Source: Bacteroidales bacterium (GTDB lineage Bacteria; Bacteroidota; Bacteroidia; Bacteroidales; UBA3824). From it: a stretch of DNA of 57,561 bases. The stretch covers positions 1-57,561 of the forward strand of contig JAFXUC010000121.1 of NCBI GenBank assembly GCA_017535325.1, given 5' to 3'. Below the pieces are notes generated by a model. The model was not told the DNA's origin. It saw only the letters and a list, made by a program, of their open reading frames with translations, and ran no database searches. Below are positions 44,478 through 52,940 of this stretch, one piece after another. Position 1 is the first letter of the stretch, and every line of letters starts with the position of its first letter. The translations under genes were made by a program, and so were the position numbers.

Positions 44478-44882
44478 TTAAAAATATTTGTTGATGATTT
44501 CCTGAAAAAAATCAGGCGGCATTGACGGTCTTCCCGTTTTCATGTTGACGAAACACAAAACTGTCTCACCGGAGTTCAAGAGTTCGCCGTTTTGGTTGAA
44601 ACATTCGTATTCAAATGTCATTCTAACGGTCGGTTTTTGTTTTACATAAACTTTTACTGTGATTAAATCGTCGTAAAAAGCGGGTTTTTTGTAATTTATG
44701 TTCAGTGAAATAACGGGCATCATAAAGCCGTTTTTTTCGAGTTCGGCGTATGAGCAGCCGCACTCCCTGAAAACGTCGCTTCTTGCCTGTTCGTAATACA
44801 AGGGATAATTTCCATAATAACAGTATCCCATTTTGTCGGTTTCACCGTATCTTACCCTGATTTGAGTCTGTCCGCAAAACAT
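44478..44882 (-). CDS. Hotdog-fold acyl-CoA thioesterase (YbgC/4HBT family)
   Basis: 134 residues from the ATG at 44882 (MFCGQTQIRVRY). Longer in-frame starts lie upstream of the promoter and are rejected. The 4HBT signature RYGETDKMGYCYYGNYPLYY includes the catalytic Asp, and ISLNINYKKPAFYDDLITV forms the long hotdog strand. The family hydrolyses acyl-CoA thioesters; substrate chain length cannot be read. It is first in the thioesterase-clpS-clpA operon; the functional link is unclear. Confidence 0.9.
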   Translation of the reverse strand: MFCGQTQIRVRYGETDKMGYCYYGNYPLYYEQARSDVFRECGCSYAELEKNGFMMPVISLNINYKKPAFYDDLITVKVYVKQKPTVRMTFEYECFNQNGELLNSGETVLCFVNMKTGRPSMPPDFFQEIINKYF

Positions 44883-44905
44883 TTTTTTATTCCTTTTTAA
44901 AAAGG

Positions 44906-44937
44906 CAAAGATAAGGAAAAAATTTTGTTTTCGCAAA
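44906..44937 (-). promoter_or_regulatory. Predicted promoter of the thioesterase-clpS-clpA operon
   Basis: TTTG-N20-TATCTTTG, exact in both boxes, 23 bases before the ATG. Confidence 0.75.
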
Positions 44938-44987
44938 AAAATAATTTCAGTGCTTTTTTATGTTTTGTTTTATTTAAAAAAAAAACT

Positions 44988-45422
44988 CTACCTTATGTCA
45001 ATAAATTCAAAATTCGGATTCGGCAGCATATCGTAAATCTTTTTCGCTTCGCTGTCAGCCGAGGCAAAAAAGCGAATGTCTTGTTCAAAATGCGCTTGCG
45101 CAAACATTTTTGTATCGTTTGGGACAACAGTCCTTTGAAGAACAGAGGCACCGCGTCTGCGCTTTTCAGCATAAACTTCCCTCATAAATTCACCCGCAGT
45201 CAAGGCGTGAAGAACGTCAAACGGTACAGGTTTTAAAATTTTCCACGGCAGTTTTTTTATGTCGCCGCCAGCCGAAAATTCTGCAATTGCTATCGTGGAT
45301 ATTTTACAAACAGTACCGCTTTCAAGAAAATTTTTCAAAAATTCCTTTGCATTGTTGCACAAAGGGTCGTTTTCATCCAACAACCTGATGAAAAAACTTG
45401 TATCTATCAAAACTGATTTCAT
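44988..45422 (-). CDS. PIN-domain nuclease, probable VapC-like toxin
   Basis: 144 residues. The four acidic PIN residues are in place: D7 (LIDTSFF), E48 (IAEFS), D103 (PNDTKMFAQA) and D123 (ASADSE). PIN toxins cut RNA in a magnesium-dependent reaction and are held by a partner. Its start overlaps the stop of the gene upstream (ATGA), the standard antitoxin-toxin order. Target unknown. Confidence 0.85.
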   Translation of the reverse strand: MKSVLIDTSFFIRLLDENDPLCNNAKEFLKNFLESGTVCKISTIAIAEFSAGGDIKKLPWKILKPVPFDVLHALTAGEFMREVYAEKRRRGASVLQRTVVPNDTKMFAQAHFEQDIRFFASADSEAKKIYDMLPNPNFEFIDIR

Positions 45423-45745
45423 AATTCAACTCCCCGTAATTCGTGTAACCATTTGTCTTTGTCCTTGATTTTGCTCCATTCGGGAGTAGCCGATTTTATC
45501 AGTGAATTGATATAGTCTTCATCGTAAACGGGGTTGTAATTATCTTCGATTTGGCGCATAATATCTTGATAATCAGATAAAATTTGGGCGGTGTCTTTGA
45601 CGGTGTTTTTGGCATAATCAAAAATCTCAAACCGCTGTTCGGGCAGGGTTAAAAGATATGCCAAAAGAGCGAGATTTTCTTCCGTTCTTTCAAATTTTAC
45701 GTAAAAAGGTATGTCGGTTTTTTGCGCCTGCATTGTTTGTGTCAT
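45419..45745 (-). CDS. Probable antitoxin partner of the PIN toxin
   Basis: 108 residues, with an alternative ATG at 45733 (MQAQ). The protein is acidic and helical (LALLAYLLTLPEQRFEIFDY, ILSDYQDIMRQIEDNY). I see no AbrB, RHH or HTH motif, unlike usual VapB antitoxins. Assignment as antitoxin rests on the overlap and order with the PIN gene and on its size. A C-terminal segment such as PEWSKIKDKDKWLHEL could wrap the toxin. Confidence 0.65.
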   Translation of the reverse strand: MTQTMQAQKTDIPFYVKFERTEENLALLAYLLTLPEQRFEIFDYAKNTVKDTAQILSDYQDIMRQIEDNYNPVYDEDYINSLIKSATPEWSKIKDKDKWLHELRGVEL

Positions 45746-45776
45746 ATTTGAATTTTGTTTTTAAAAAAGTTTTGTG

Positions 45777-45807
45777 CAAATATAATTCTTTTTTTTCTGA
45801 AAGTAAA
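45777..45807 (-). promoter_or_regulatory. Predicted promoter of the PIN toxin-antitoxin pair
   Basis: TTTA-N19-TATATTTG: exact -7 box, one mismatch in the -33 box. It faces topB in the opposite direction. Confidence 0.55.
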
Positions 45808-45838
45808 TTTTTCCCGCTTTTTTTTTGACAAAAATGTT

Positions 45839-45846
45839 TACCTTTG
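45839..45846 (+). promoter_or_regulatory. Predicted -7 promoter box of topB
   Basis: TACCTTTG, an exact consensus match 26 bases before the GTG start. No -33 box is seen at the usual distance. Confidence 0.5.
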
Positions 45847-45872
45847 CCGTCTGAAAACATAAAGGAAAAACA

Positions 45873-47864
45873 GTGGCGAAAAAACTTTTTATAGCGGAAA
45901 AACCGTCGGTTGCCCAGGAGTTTGCAAAGGCTTTGAAGGAAAACCACGAAAGACGAAACGGCTATCTCGAAGGCGAAAAAACAGTCGTAACATGGTGCGT
46001 AGGTCATCTTGTAACTATGTCATACCCCGAAATTTACGACCCGAACCTCAAACGTTGGAGAGAAGACACGCTGCCTTTTTTGCCCAAAAAATTCCTTTAC
46101 GAAATTATCCCGAACGTCAAGGCACAGTTCGAGATTGTCTCCTCGCTCTTAAACCGCGAGGACGTGGACTGCATTTACGTCTGCACCGACTCCGGACGCG
46201 AGGGAGAATATATTTACCGCCTTGTTGACATGATGGCGAAAGTCCCTGAGTCAAAGGACAGAAAGCGCGTTTGGATAGATTCTCAGACCGAGGAGGAAAT
46301 CCGCCGCGGAATCCGTGAGGCAAAACCTCTGAACTCTTACGACAACCTTTCGGACGCCGCTTATCTCCGCGCAAAAGAGGACTATCTCATGGGCATAAAT
46401 TTTTCGCGGATTCTCACCATTAAATACGGCAACATGCTGAAATCCCACTTGAAACTCGATAAAAACGTCGCAATTTCGGTGGGCAGGGTTATGACCTGCG
46501 TTCTCGGAATGGTGGTAAGACGGGAGAGGGAAATCAGAAAATTCAAAAAGACCGCTTTTTACAGGGTTTTGGGAAATTTTGAGGCGGGAAACTGCAAGAT
46601 TCAAGGCGAATGGCGGGCAGTGGAAGGCTCGGATTATTTCAACTCGCCGAAACTCTACAAAGAAAACGGTTTCAACAAAAAAGAAGACGCCGAGGAACTT
46701 GTCTCAAAACTGCAACAGGCGTTTTCTCAGGCTGTTATAGAAAGTATAGAAAAGAAAAAAGAGAAGAAAAATCCGCCGCTTCTGTTCAACTTGGCGGAAC
46801 TTCAAAACGAGTGTTCAAAACTTTTCAAGATTTCGCCTGACGAGACTTTGCAGACCGTTCAGACGCTTTACGAAAACAAACTCGTAACTTATCCGCGTAC
46901 CGATGCGAGGGTTCTTTCGTCGGCGGTTGCAAAAGAAATCACAAAAAACCTTCACGGTCTTGCGACAAGAAACGAATATGTCGATTTTTTAAAAGACATC
47001 AAAGAGCACGGAATTTACGCCAAAATCGACAAAACACGCTACACCGACGACAAGCAAATCACTGACCACTACGCAATTATACCGACGGGTCAGGGCTTTC
47101 AAAATTTGGAGACTATGTCGGAGACGGCAAAAGGCGTTTATGACAGAATCGTCAAAAGGTTTCTTGCGGTGTTTTATCCGAGTGCCGAATACAGAAAAGT
47201 CTCTCTGAAACTTCTTGTGGGCAAAGAGGCTTTTTTCTCAAATTTTAAGGCTCTTGAAATTCCGGGCTATTTGAAAGTCTACGCTTCTGACTCCAAGCCT
47301 CAAAACGCTGACTCAAAGTCAGATGAAGAAGAAATTTCGGAGGCGGGAATCGAAGTGGTCTCAAAACTAAAAAAGGGTTCAGCACTTGATATTTCCGGTT
47401 ATGAGATAAAAGACGGCGAGACCACGCCGCCCAAACGTTATAATTCAGGCTCGCTGATTCTTGCGATGGAAAACGCGGGACAGTTTATCGAAGACGAAGA
47501 ACTCCGCGCTCTGGTAAAAGGGCGGGGGATAGGCACTTCTGCAACCCGCGCTGAAATTCTTGCCAAACTCGTGAAAATCAATTATTTGAACCTCAACAAA
47601 AAAACGCAGGTCATAACACCGGCAAGGCTCGGAGAGTTGGTTTACGAGGTTGTAAAAGCCGCCATAAAACCGCTTCTGAACCCCGAACTTACGGCAAGTT
47701 GGGAAAAAGGTTTGGGCATGGTTGCCGACGGCGTGATAGGGCAGGGCGAGTATCTTGAAAAACTTGAAAACTTTGTCGCAAAAAACACGAATCTCTGCAA
47801 AACGCTCGGAAATTATACGGCTTTGGCGCAGATTTTCGCGTTGGTTGATTATTGTTACAAATAG
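45873..47864 (+). CDS. topB: DNA topoisomerase III
   Basis: 663 residues from a GTG with AAAGGAAAA upstream. The TOPRIM domain begins KKLFIAEKPSVAQEFAKALK and has CTDSGREGEYIYRLVD. The active-site Tyr is in VTYPRTDARVLS; GIGTSATRAEILAKL is also typical. Type IA enzymes relax and decatenate DNA with single-strand passage. There is no C-terminal zinc-ribbon region, so this is a short version. It leads a run topB-BASS-acyltransferase with 12-base and overlapping junctions. Confidence 0.94.
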   Translation: MAKKLFIAEKPSVAQEFAKALKENHERRNGYLEGEKTVVTWCVGHLVTMSYPEIYDPNLKRWREDTLPFLPKKFLYEIIPNVKAQFEIVSSLLNREDVDCIYVCTDSGREGEYIYRLVDMMAKVPESKDRKRVWIDSQTEEEIRRGIREAKPLNSYDNLSDAAYLRAKEDYLMGINFSRILTIKYGNMLKSHLKLDKNVAISVGRVMTCVLGMVVRREREIRKFKKTAFYRVLGNFEAGNCKIQGEWRAVEGSDYFNSPKLYKENGFNKKEDAEELVSKLQQAFSQAVIESIEKKKEKKNPPLLFNLAELQNECSKLFKISPDETLQTVQTLYENKLVTYPRTDARVLSSAVAKEITKNLHGLATRNEYVDFLKDIKEHGIYAKIDKTRYTDDKQITDHYAIIPTGQGFQNLETMSETAKGVYDRIVKRFLAVFYPSAEYRKVSLKLLVGKEAFFSNFKALEIPGYLKVYASDSKPQNADSKSDEEEISEAGIEVVSKLKKGSALDISGYEIKDGETTPPKRYNSGSLILAMENAGQFIEDEELRALVKGRGIGTSATRAEILAKLVKINYLNLNKKTQVITPARLGELVYEVVKAAIKPLLNPELTASWEKGLGMVADGVIGQGEYLEKLENFVAKNTNLCKTLGNYTALAQIFALVDYCYK

Positions 47865-47876
47865 AGAGAAGGATAT

Positions 47877-48854
47877 ATGAATGAAATGTTTTTGCAGTTG
47901 CAACAGTTGGATTCCGTTGAATTGAATTTCGGCAGCAACGGCGGACTTGTTTTGAGTATTGTTCAGGCATTTGTGATGTTCGGCGTGTCGCTTTCGATAA
48001 AACCGCTGCATTTCAAAACGGCTTTTTATCATCCTAAAAGCGTGATAACGGGCGTTTTGGCGCAAATTGTCGTTTTGCCGCTTGTAACTTTTGCCGGAGT
48101 CTGGCTGTTTAAGGATTATCTTACCGTAACGGTGGCTCTCGGCGCGATACTTGTCGCCTGCTGTCCGGGCGGAAACATTTCCAACTTTATTTCGTCAGTC
48201 TCGAAAGGGAATATCGAACTTTCGGTTTCGCTGACGGCGATTTCAACCGTGTCGGCAGTGGTGATAACGCCGCTGAATTTTACGTTCTGGGGAGGACTTT
48301 TTATCTCCTCGTCAGACTTGGTAAGAGAACTGACGATTCCCGTAAGCGAAGTGTTCAAAACGCTTTTTCTGATAATCGGGGTGCCGCTGTTTTTAGGCGT
48401 TTTATGCTCTAAAAAACTGCCGGAGTTGACCCGCAGAATCGCAAAGCCGGTGCAGAGAATTTCGCTCGGAATTTTTATGGCTCTTGTGGTTGTGGCGTTT
48501 GTTGCCAACTATGAATATTTTGTGGAATACATAAAATACATTCTCGTTATAGTCTTGATTCATAACGCGCTGGCGTTTTTGGCGGGAAATTTTTCCGCAC
48601 GCATAGCCGGTCTTAACGACAAGGACATAAAAACGCTGACCATTGAAACGGGAATCCAAAATTCGGGTCTTGCCCTGATGCTGATTTTCAACCCCGAAAT
48701 TTTCCCGAAAGAGACCGCGACCGGCGGAATGGCATTTATGGCGGCATGGTGGGGAGTCTGGCACATAATTTCAGGGCTTTCAATAAGCGCGTACTGGAAT
48801 TTGTCAAGAAAAATAAGGTATAACAATTTGCAAAAAAACAGAAAAACAGTATGA
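47877..48854 (+). CDS. Bile acid:sodium symporter family transporter (BASS)
   Basis: 325 residues with about nine to ten membrane helices. The conserved ILVACCPGGNISNFISSVS is the family signature that carries sodium-site residues, and GIQNSGLALMLIFNPEIFP matches the second motif. BASS proteins import organic anions with sodium (bile acids, pyruvate, pantothenate-like compounds in various members). The substrate here cannot be assigned. It starts 12 bases after topB and overlaps the acyltransferase gene. Confidence 0.88.
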   Translation: MNEMFLQLQQLDSVELNFGSNGGLVLSIVQAFVMFGVSLSIKPLHFKTAFYHPKSVITGVLAQIVVLPLVTFAGVWLFKDYLTVTVALGAILVACCPGGNISNFISSVSKGNIELSVSLTAISTVSAVVITPLNFTFWGGLFISSSDLVRELTIPVSEVFKTLFLIIGVPLFLGVLCSKKLPELTRRIAKPVQRISLGIFMALVVVAFVANYEYFVEYIKYILVIVLIHNALAFLAGNFSARIAGLNDKDIKTLTIETGIQNSGLALMLIFNPEIFPKETATGGMAFMAAWWGVWHIISGLSISAYWNLSRKIRYNNLQKNRKTV

Positions 48855-50191
48855 AATTTTCAAGCGTTGAAGACCAAAGTTGGATGTATTCGCTTGTAAA
48901 AGCGTTTCCGATAGCGGTTCATAATTATATTTTTTACAGAAAAATTTACACCACGGGACTTGAAAACATTCCTGAGGAAGGTGCTGTGATTTTTGCGCCG
49001 AACCATCAGAACGCTTTGATGGACGCTTTGATTTTAATCAGCGTAAAAAACTGGCAGCCTGTTTTTATGGCGAGGGCAGACATTTTTGCGGGACAGTTTT
49101 TGCGCAGGTTTCTGTTTTTTTGCAAGATACTTCCCATTTTCAGAATCCGGGACGGCAAAGAGTCGCTCAAAGAAAACAACTTTGTTTTTCAAAAGGCGGT
49201 TGAAGTCCTGAAAAAGAAACGTTTTCTTGTCATTTACCCGGAGGCGAGCCACAAGGGAATCCACCGTTTAAGACCGTTGAAAAAAGGTATCACGAGAATT
49301 GCGTTTATGGCTGAGGAGGCGACGAATTACACTCTGGGCGTCAAAATTATTCCCGTCGGAATCAATTATCAGGATTATTACGATTTCCGCACCGACGCGA
49401 TGATTAATTTCGGCAAACCGATCAACGTTGAGGATTATGCCGCGCTTTACAAGGAGAATCCCCAAAAGGCAAACCATCAGTTGGTTGAGGAAGTAAAAAA
49501 AGAACTCAGCACGCTTATAATTGACATTCAGGACACGGAAAATTACGACAATTTTGAGACCGCCCGTGAAATTCTTGCGCCTTATTTAATCCGGAAAAAC
49601 GGCAAACTGATTAACAATTTCAAGAATCAGATTTTGGCGGGGAAGGAGGTTGTAGGGCTTCTCGGCAGGATAAAAGAGAGCGACCCTGAAGAATTTGAAG
49701 CACTTGCCGCTCTGCTGAAACAATACCGCGAAGGTCTCAAAGAAACCAATCTTACAGACAGAATCATCAGAAAGAAATATAAGATTTGGGGAATTTTGTT
49801 AAGGACGGTGATTTTGATTGCGACGTTTCCGGTCAACGTTTTCGGTTTTGTGAACAATTTTGTGCCGTATCATCTGCCGTTTTTGCTGACCATGCGGGTC
49901 AAGGACAGAAATTTTCACACTTCGGTAAGGTTTGTATTGTATTTGATTTTGTTTCCGGTGTTTTACGGGGTGATTTTCTGGCAGTTGTGCAAGTATACTG
50001 ATTCGTGGCTTTTCAGAGTTTTGTATATGCTTTCTGTGCCGCTGACGGGGATTTTTTCGCACCGTTATTATGCCTACGTCAAAAAAGTTGCGGCAATGTG
50101 GAAAATGTTTTTCAACCGCAAAAAACCGCTGTATTCGCGGCTCGGCGTTTTACGGGACAAAATCGTGGAGATTTTCAAAAGAAAAATGTGA
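48851..50191 (+). CDS. PlsC-like glycerolipid acyltransferase
   Basis: 446 residues. The acyltransferase domain (about 35-215) has motif I PNHQNALMDALI (His to Asp spacing one longer than the usual HX4D, as in a subfamily of Bacteroidota enzymes), motif II FRIRDGKESLKENN, and motif III VIYPEASHKGIHRLRPLKKG. The C-terminal part has two to three membrane helices (ILLRTVILIATFPVNVFGFV, VLYLILFPVFYGVIFWQL). It likely acylates lysophosphatidate or glycerol-3-phosphate for membrane lipid synthesis, by family. The start overlaps the BASS stop (ATGA), so the two are translationally coupled. Confidence 0.87.
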   Translation: MKFSSVEDQSWMYSLVKAFPIAVHNYIFYRKIYTTGLENIPEEGAVIFAPNHQNALMDALILISVKNWQPVFMARADIFAGQFLRRFLFFCKILPIFRIRDGKESLKENNFVFQKAVEVLKKKRFLVIYPEASHKGIHRLRPLKKGITRIAFMAEEATNYTLGVKIIPVGINYQDYYDFRTDAMINFGKPINVEDYAALYKENPQKANHQLVEEVKKELSTLIIDIQDTENYDNFETAREILAPYLIRKNGKLINNFKNQILAGKEVVGLLGRIKESDPEEFEALAALLKQYREGLKETNLTDRIIRKKYKIWGILLRTVILIATFPVNVFGFVNNFVPYHLPFLLTMRVKDRNFHTSVRFVLYLILFPVFYGVIFWQLCKYTDSWLFRVLYMLSVPLTGIFSHRYYAYVKKVAAMWKMFFNRKKPLYSRLGVLRDKIVEIFKRKM

Positions 50192-50251
50192 TAAAATTTG
50201 CGGGTTGTGAAAAAACTTTGTATCTTTAACCGCTGAAAATTTTTGTCAACA

Positions 50252-52234
50252 ATGATGAAAAACAAAACGATTGAAGAACTTATCGAAGACGAAAGATATT
50301 TAAAACTTTTGTCGGAAAAATACCCGAACACAGACAGTTGCTCGACCGAAATCATAAACCTTGAAGCAATCATGAACCTGCCAAAAGGTACGGAGCATTT
50401 TTTGAGCGACCTTCACGGCGAGATAACCGCTTTTACGCACGTCCTGAAAAACGCTTCCGGCGTTATCCGCAGAAAGGTTGACGACATTTTCGGAATGACA
50501 ATGCGTCAAAGCGACAAAAACGCGCTGCTCTCCCTCATCTATTATCCGAGCGAAAAACTCGCCCTCGTCCGCAATCAGGAAAAAGACATCGACGACTGGT
50601 ACAGAACAACGCTTTATCAAATAGTTGCGGTTGCAAAAACCGTCAGTTCAAAATACACAAATTCCAAAGTAAGAAAACTTCTGCCGGAAGAGTTTGCCTA
50701 CGTCATTGAGGAACTTCTTCATGAGGACGAGAACTCACCCGACAAGCAGAGTTATTACGCGCAGTTAATCAACACGATAGTTGACATCGGACGAAGTGAA
50801 AAAGTCATCATCGCAATCTGTCATCTGATCCACAGTTTGGTAATTGACACTTTACATGTTGTCGGCGATGTTTACGACCGCGGACCCGGAGCCTGCGACA
50901 TTATGGAAACGCTTTGCAGTTATCACAACTTTGACATTCAGTGGGGCAACCACGACATCTCCTGGATGGGCGCGGCGGCGGGAAATCTCGCGCTGATTGC
51001 AAACGTGGTAAGAATTTCAATCCGTTATGCCAACGTCGAAACCCTCGAAGAAGGCTATTCAATAAACCTTTTGCCGCTTGCGACCTTTGCGCTTGACACT
51101 TACGGAGATGACAAATGCGAGGTTTTTCAGGCGTGCGAGTTTGAGGAAAATTCGCGCATGAGCCGCTCTATGCAACTGATGGCAAAAATGCACAAAGCGA
51201 TTTCGATAATTCAGTTTAAGTTGGAAGGACAGACCATAATGCGCCGTCCCGAATTTGGAATGAATGACAGAATGTTGCTGCATCTTATTGATTATGAAAA
51301 AGGTACGATAACAATCAGCGGCAAGACATACAACTTGACGGACAAGAATTTTCCGACCGTTGACCCGAAAGACCCGTACAAACTCAGTCTTGAAGAAGAA
51401 CAGTTGATGATTCAACTTTACCACTCTTTTACCAGCAGCGAAAAACTTCAAAACCATTTGCGCTGCATTTACAAGCAGGGAAGTTTGTTTTTGGTGAGAA
51501 ACAACTGCCTTTTGTATCACGCCGCTATTCCGCTCAACGAGGACGGCAGTTTCAAAGAGGTTACGATAAAAGGTCAGAAATACAAGGGAAAAGCCCTGAT
51601 GGAGCATTTTGACAAAATAATCCGTCAGGCGTATTTTTCGCCGATTGAAACCGAAGAAAAACACCTTGCTTTGGATTATATGTGGTATCTTTGGTGCGGA
51701 CCTGACTCGCCGCTTTACAACAAGGACAAAATGACGACTTTTGAGCGTTATTTCATTCAGGACAAGGAACTTTCAAAAGAGGAAAAAGGGCCTTATTACG
51801 AACTTGCAAACGAGGCTAAGACCTGCGAAAAGATTTTGAAGGAGTTTGGTCTTGACCCCGAAAAATCAAGAATCATAAACGGACATATCCCGGTCAAAAC
51901 GACTCAGGGCGAATCGCCTTTGCGTGCCGGCGGCAAACGTTTGGTGATTGACGGCGGCTTTTCAAAACCGTATCACAAGACGACCGGCATTGCGGGTTAT
52001 ACTTTGATTTACAATTCACACGGGCTTCAACTTGTTCAGCACGAGCCGTTTGAAAGCAAGGAAAAGGCGGTTCAGGACGGAACGGATATTCATTCGCGGG
52101 TTCAGTTGGAGGAGTTCAAATACCACAGAATGTTGGTTCGCGACACCGACCGCGGAAAAGAACTGCAAATCCAAATCGACAACTTAAAAAAGTTGTTAAT
52201 GGCTTACCGTCAAGGCGTTATAAAGGAAAAATAA
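50252..52234 (+). CDS. fbp: Fructose-1,6-bisphosphatase, class III
   Basis: 660 residues from the ATG at 50252. An in-frame ATG follows directly and a TTG lies 9 bases upstream, so the start is uncertain by a few codons. Metallophosphatase signatures are FLSDLHGEITAF, GDVYDRGPGACDIMETL and WGNHDISWMGAAAGN, with GHIPVKTTQGESPLRAGGKR near the end. This large class is typical of Firmicutes and Bacteroidota. It converts fructose-1,6-bisphosphate to fructose-6-phosphate in gluconeogenesis. aat starts 4 bases after the stop and the ATP-grasp protein 21 bases after that, so the three look like one operon. Confidence 0.95.
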   Translation: MMKNKTIEELIEDERYLKLLSEKYPNTDSCSTEIINLEAIMNLPKGTEHFLSDLHGEITAFTHVLKNASGVIRRKVDDIFGMTMRQSDKNALLSLIYYPSEKLALVRNQEKDIDDWYRTTLYQIVAVAKTVSSKYTNSKVRKLLPEEFAYVIEELLHEDENSPDKQSYYAQLINTIVDIGRSEKVIIAICHLIHSLVIDTLHVVGDVYDRGPGACDIMETLCSYHNFDIQWGNHDISWMGAAAGNLALIANVVRISIRYANVETLEEGYSINLLPLATFALDTYGDDKCEVFQACEFEENSRMSRSMQLMAKMHKAISIIQFKLEGQTIMRRPEFGMNDRMLLHLIDYEKGTITISGKTYNLTDKNFPTVDPKDPYKLSLEEEQLMIQLYHSFTSSEKLQNHLRCIYKQGSLFLVRNNCLLYHAAIPLNEDGSFKEVTIKGQKYKGKALMEHFDKIIRQAYFSPIETEEKHLALDYMWYLWCGPDSPLYNKDKMTTFERYFIQDKELSKEEKGPYYELANEAKTCEKILKEFGLDPEKSRIINGHIPVKTTQGESPLRAGGKRLVIDGGFSKPYHKTTGIAGYTLIYNSHGLQLVQHEPFESKEKAVQDGTDIHSRVQLEEFKYHRMLVRDTDRGKELQIQIDNLKKLLMAYRQGVIKEK

Positions 52235-52238
52235 AGTT

Positions 52239-52919
52239 ATGGTTTGCAGATTAAGTGATGATGAAATATGGTTTCCTGACCCTTACGGCGGCGATTCTGA
52301 CGGTTTGTTAGCCGTCGGGGGCGACCTTTCTGCTGAGAGGTTGTTTTTGGCATACAGCAACGGAATTTTTCCGTGGTATCCTTTTCATAAAGAGGCGTAT
52401 CAAGGACATAATCTCTCAGAAATTCTGATACAATGGTGGTGTCCGTTGGACAGGTTTGTGATTTTTCCCAAGGAAATTCATATTTCACATTCCATGCGGA
52501 CGCTTATCAACAAGAAAACTTACAAAGTGTCTTTCAATCAGGATTTTGAAGGCGTTATAAACAACTGTTCGGGACTTCGTTCCAAAGAGATTTATGCATG
52601 GCTTGGTCCTGACATGGTTAAGGCTTACAAAGAACTGTATAAATTGGGCTGTGCCATAAGCGTAGAGGTTTGGGATTTGGACGATAACCTTGTCGGCGGA
52701 CTCTACGGAGTAATGACGGAGCATGTTTTTGCAGGCGAAAGCATGTTCTCTTTGAAACCGAGTGCCTCAAAACTGGCTCTTATATATTTGGGGCAGTTGT
52801 TGGCGGAAAACGGTATTTCATTGATAGATTGTCAGTTTGAGACTCCACATTTGCTTTCTATGGGCGGCAGACATATAACATACAAAGACTATATGGAGTT
52901 TATGAAAGGAGAAAAATAA
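52239..52919 (+). CDS. aat: Leucyl/phenylalanyl-tRNA-protein transferase
   Basis: 226 residues, normal length. Family motifs include GLLAVGGDLSAERLFLAYSN, GIFPWYPF, WWCPLDRFVIFPKEIHIS, VEVWDLDDNLVGGLYGV, FAGESMFSLKPSASKLAL and ETPHLLSMGGR. The enzyme adds Leu or Phe from aminoacyl-tRNA to proteins with N-terminal Arg or Lys, making them ClpS/ClpAP substrates. It lies 4 bases after fbp and 21 before the ATP-grasp protein. Its partners clpS and clpA are about 8 kb away. Confidence 0.96.
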   Translation: MVCRLSDDEIWFPDPYGGDSDGLLAVGGDLSAERLFLAYSNGIFPWYPFHKEAYQGHNLSEILIQWWCPLDRFVIFPKEIHISHSMRTLINKKTYKVSFNQDFEGVINNCSGLRSKEIYAWLGPDMVKAYKELYKLGCAISVEVWDLDDNLVGGLYGVMTEHVFAGESMFSLKPSASKLALIYLGQLLAENGISLIDCQFETPHLLSMGGRHITYKDYMEFMKGEK

Positions 52920-52940
52920 TCAAAAATAGATAAAAACAAA

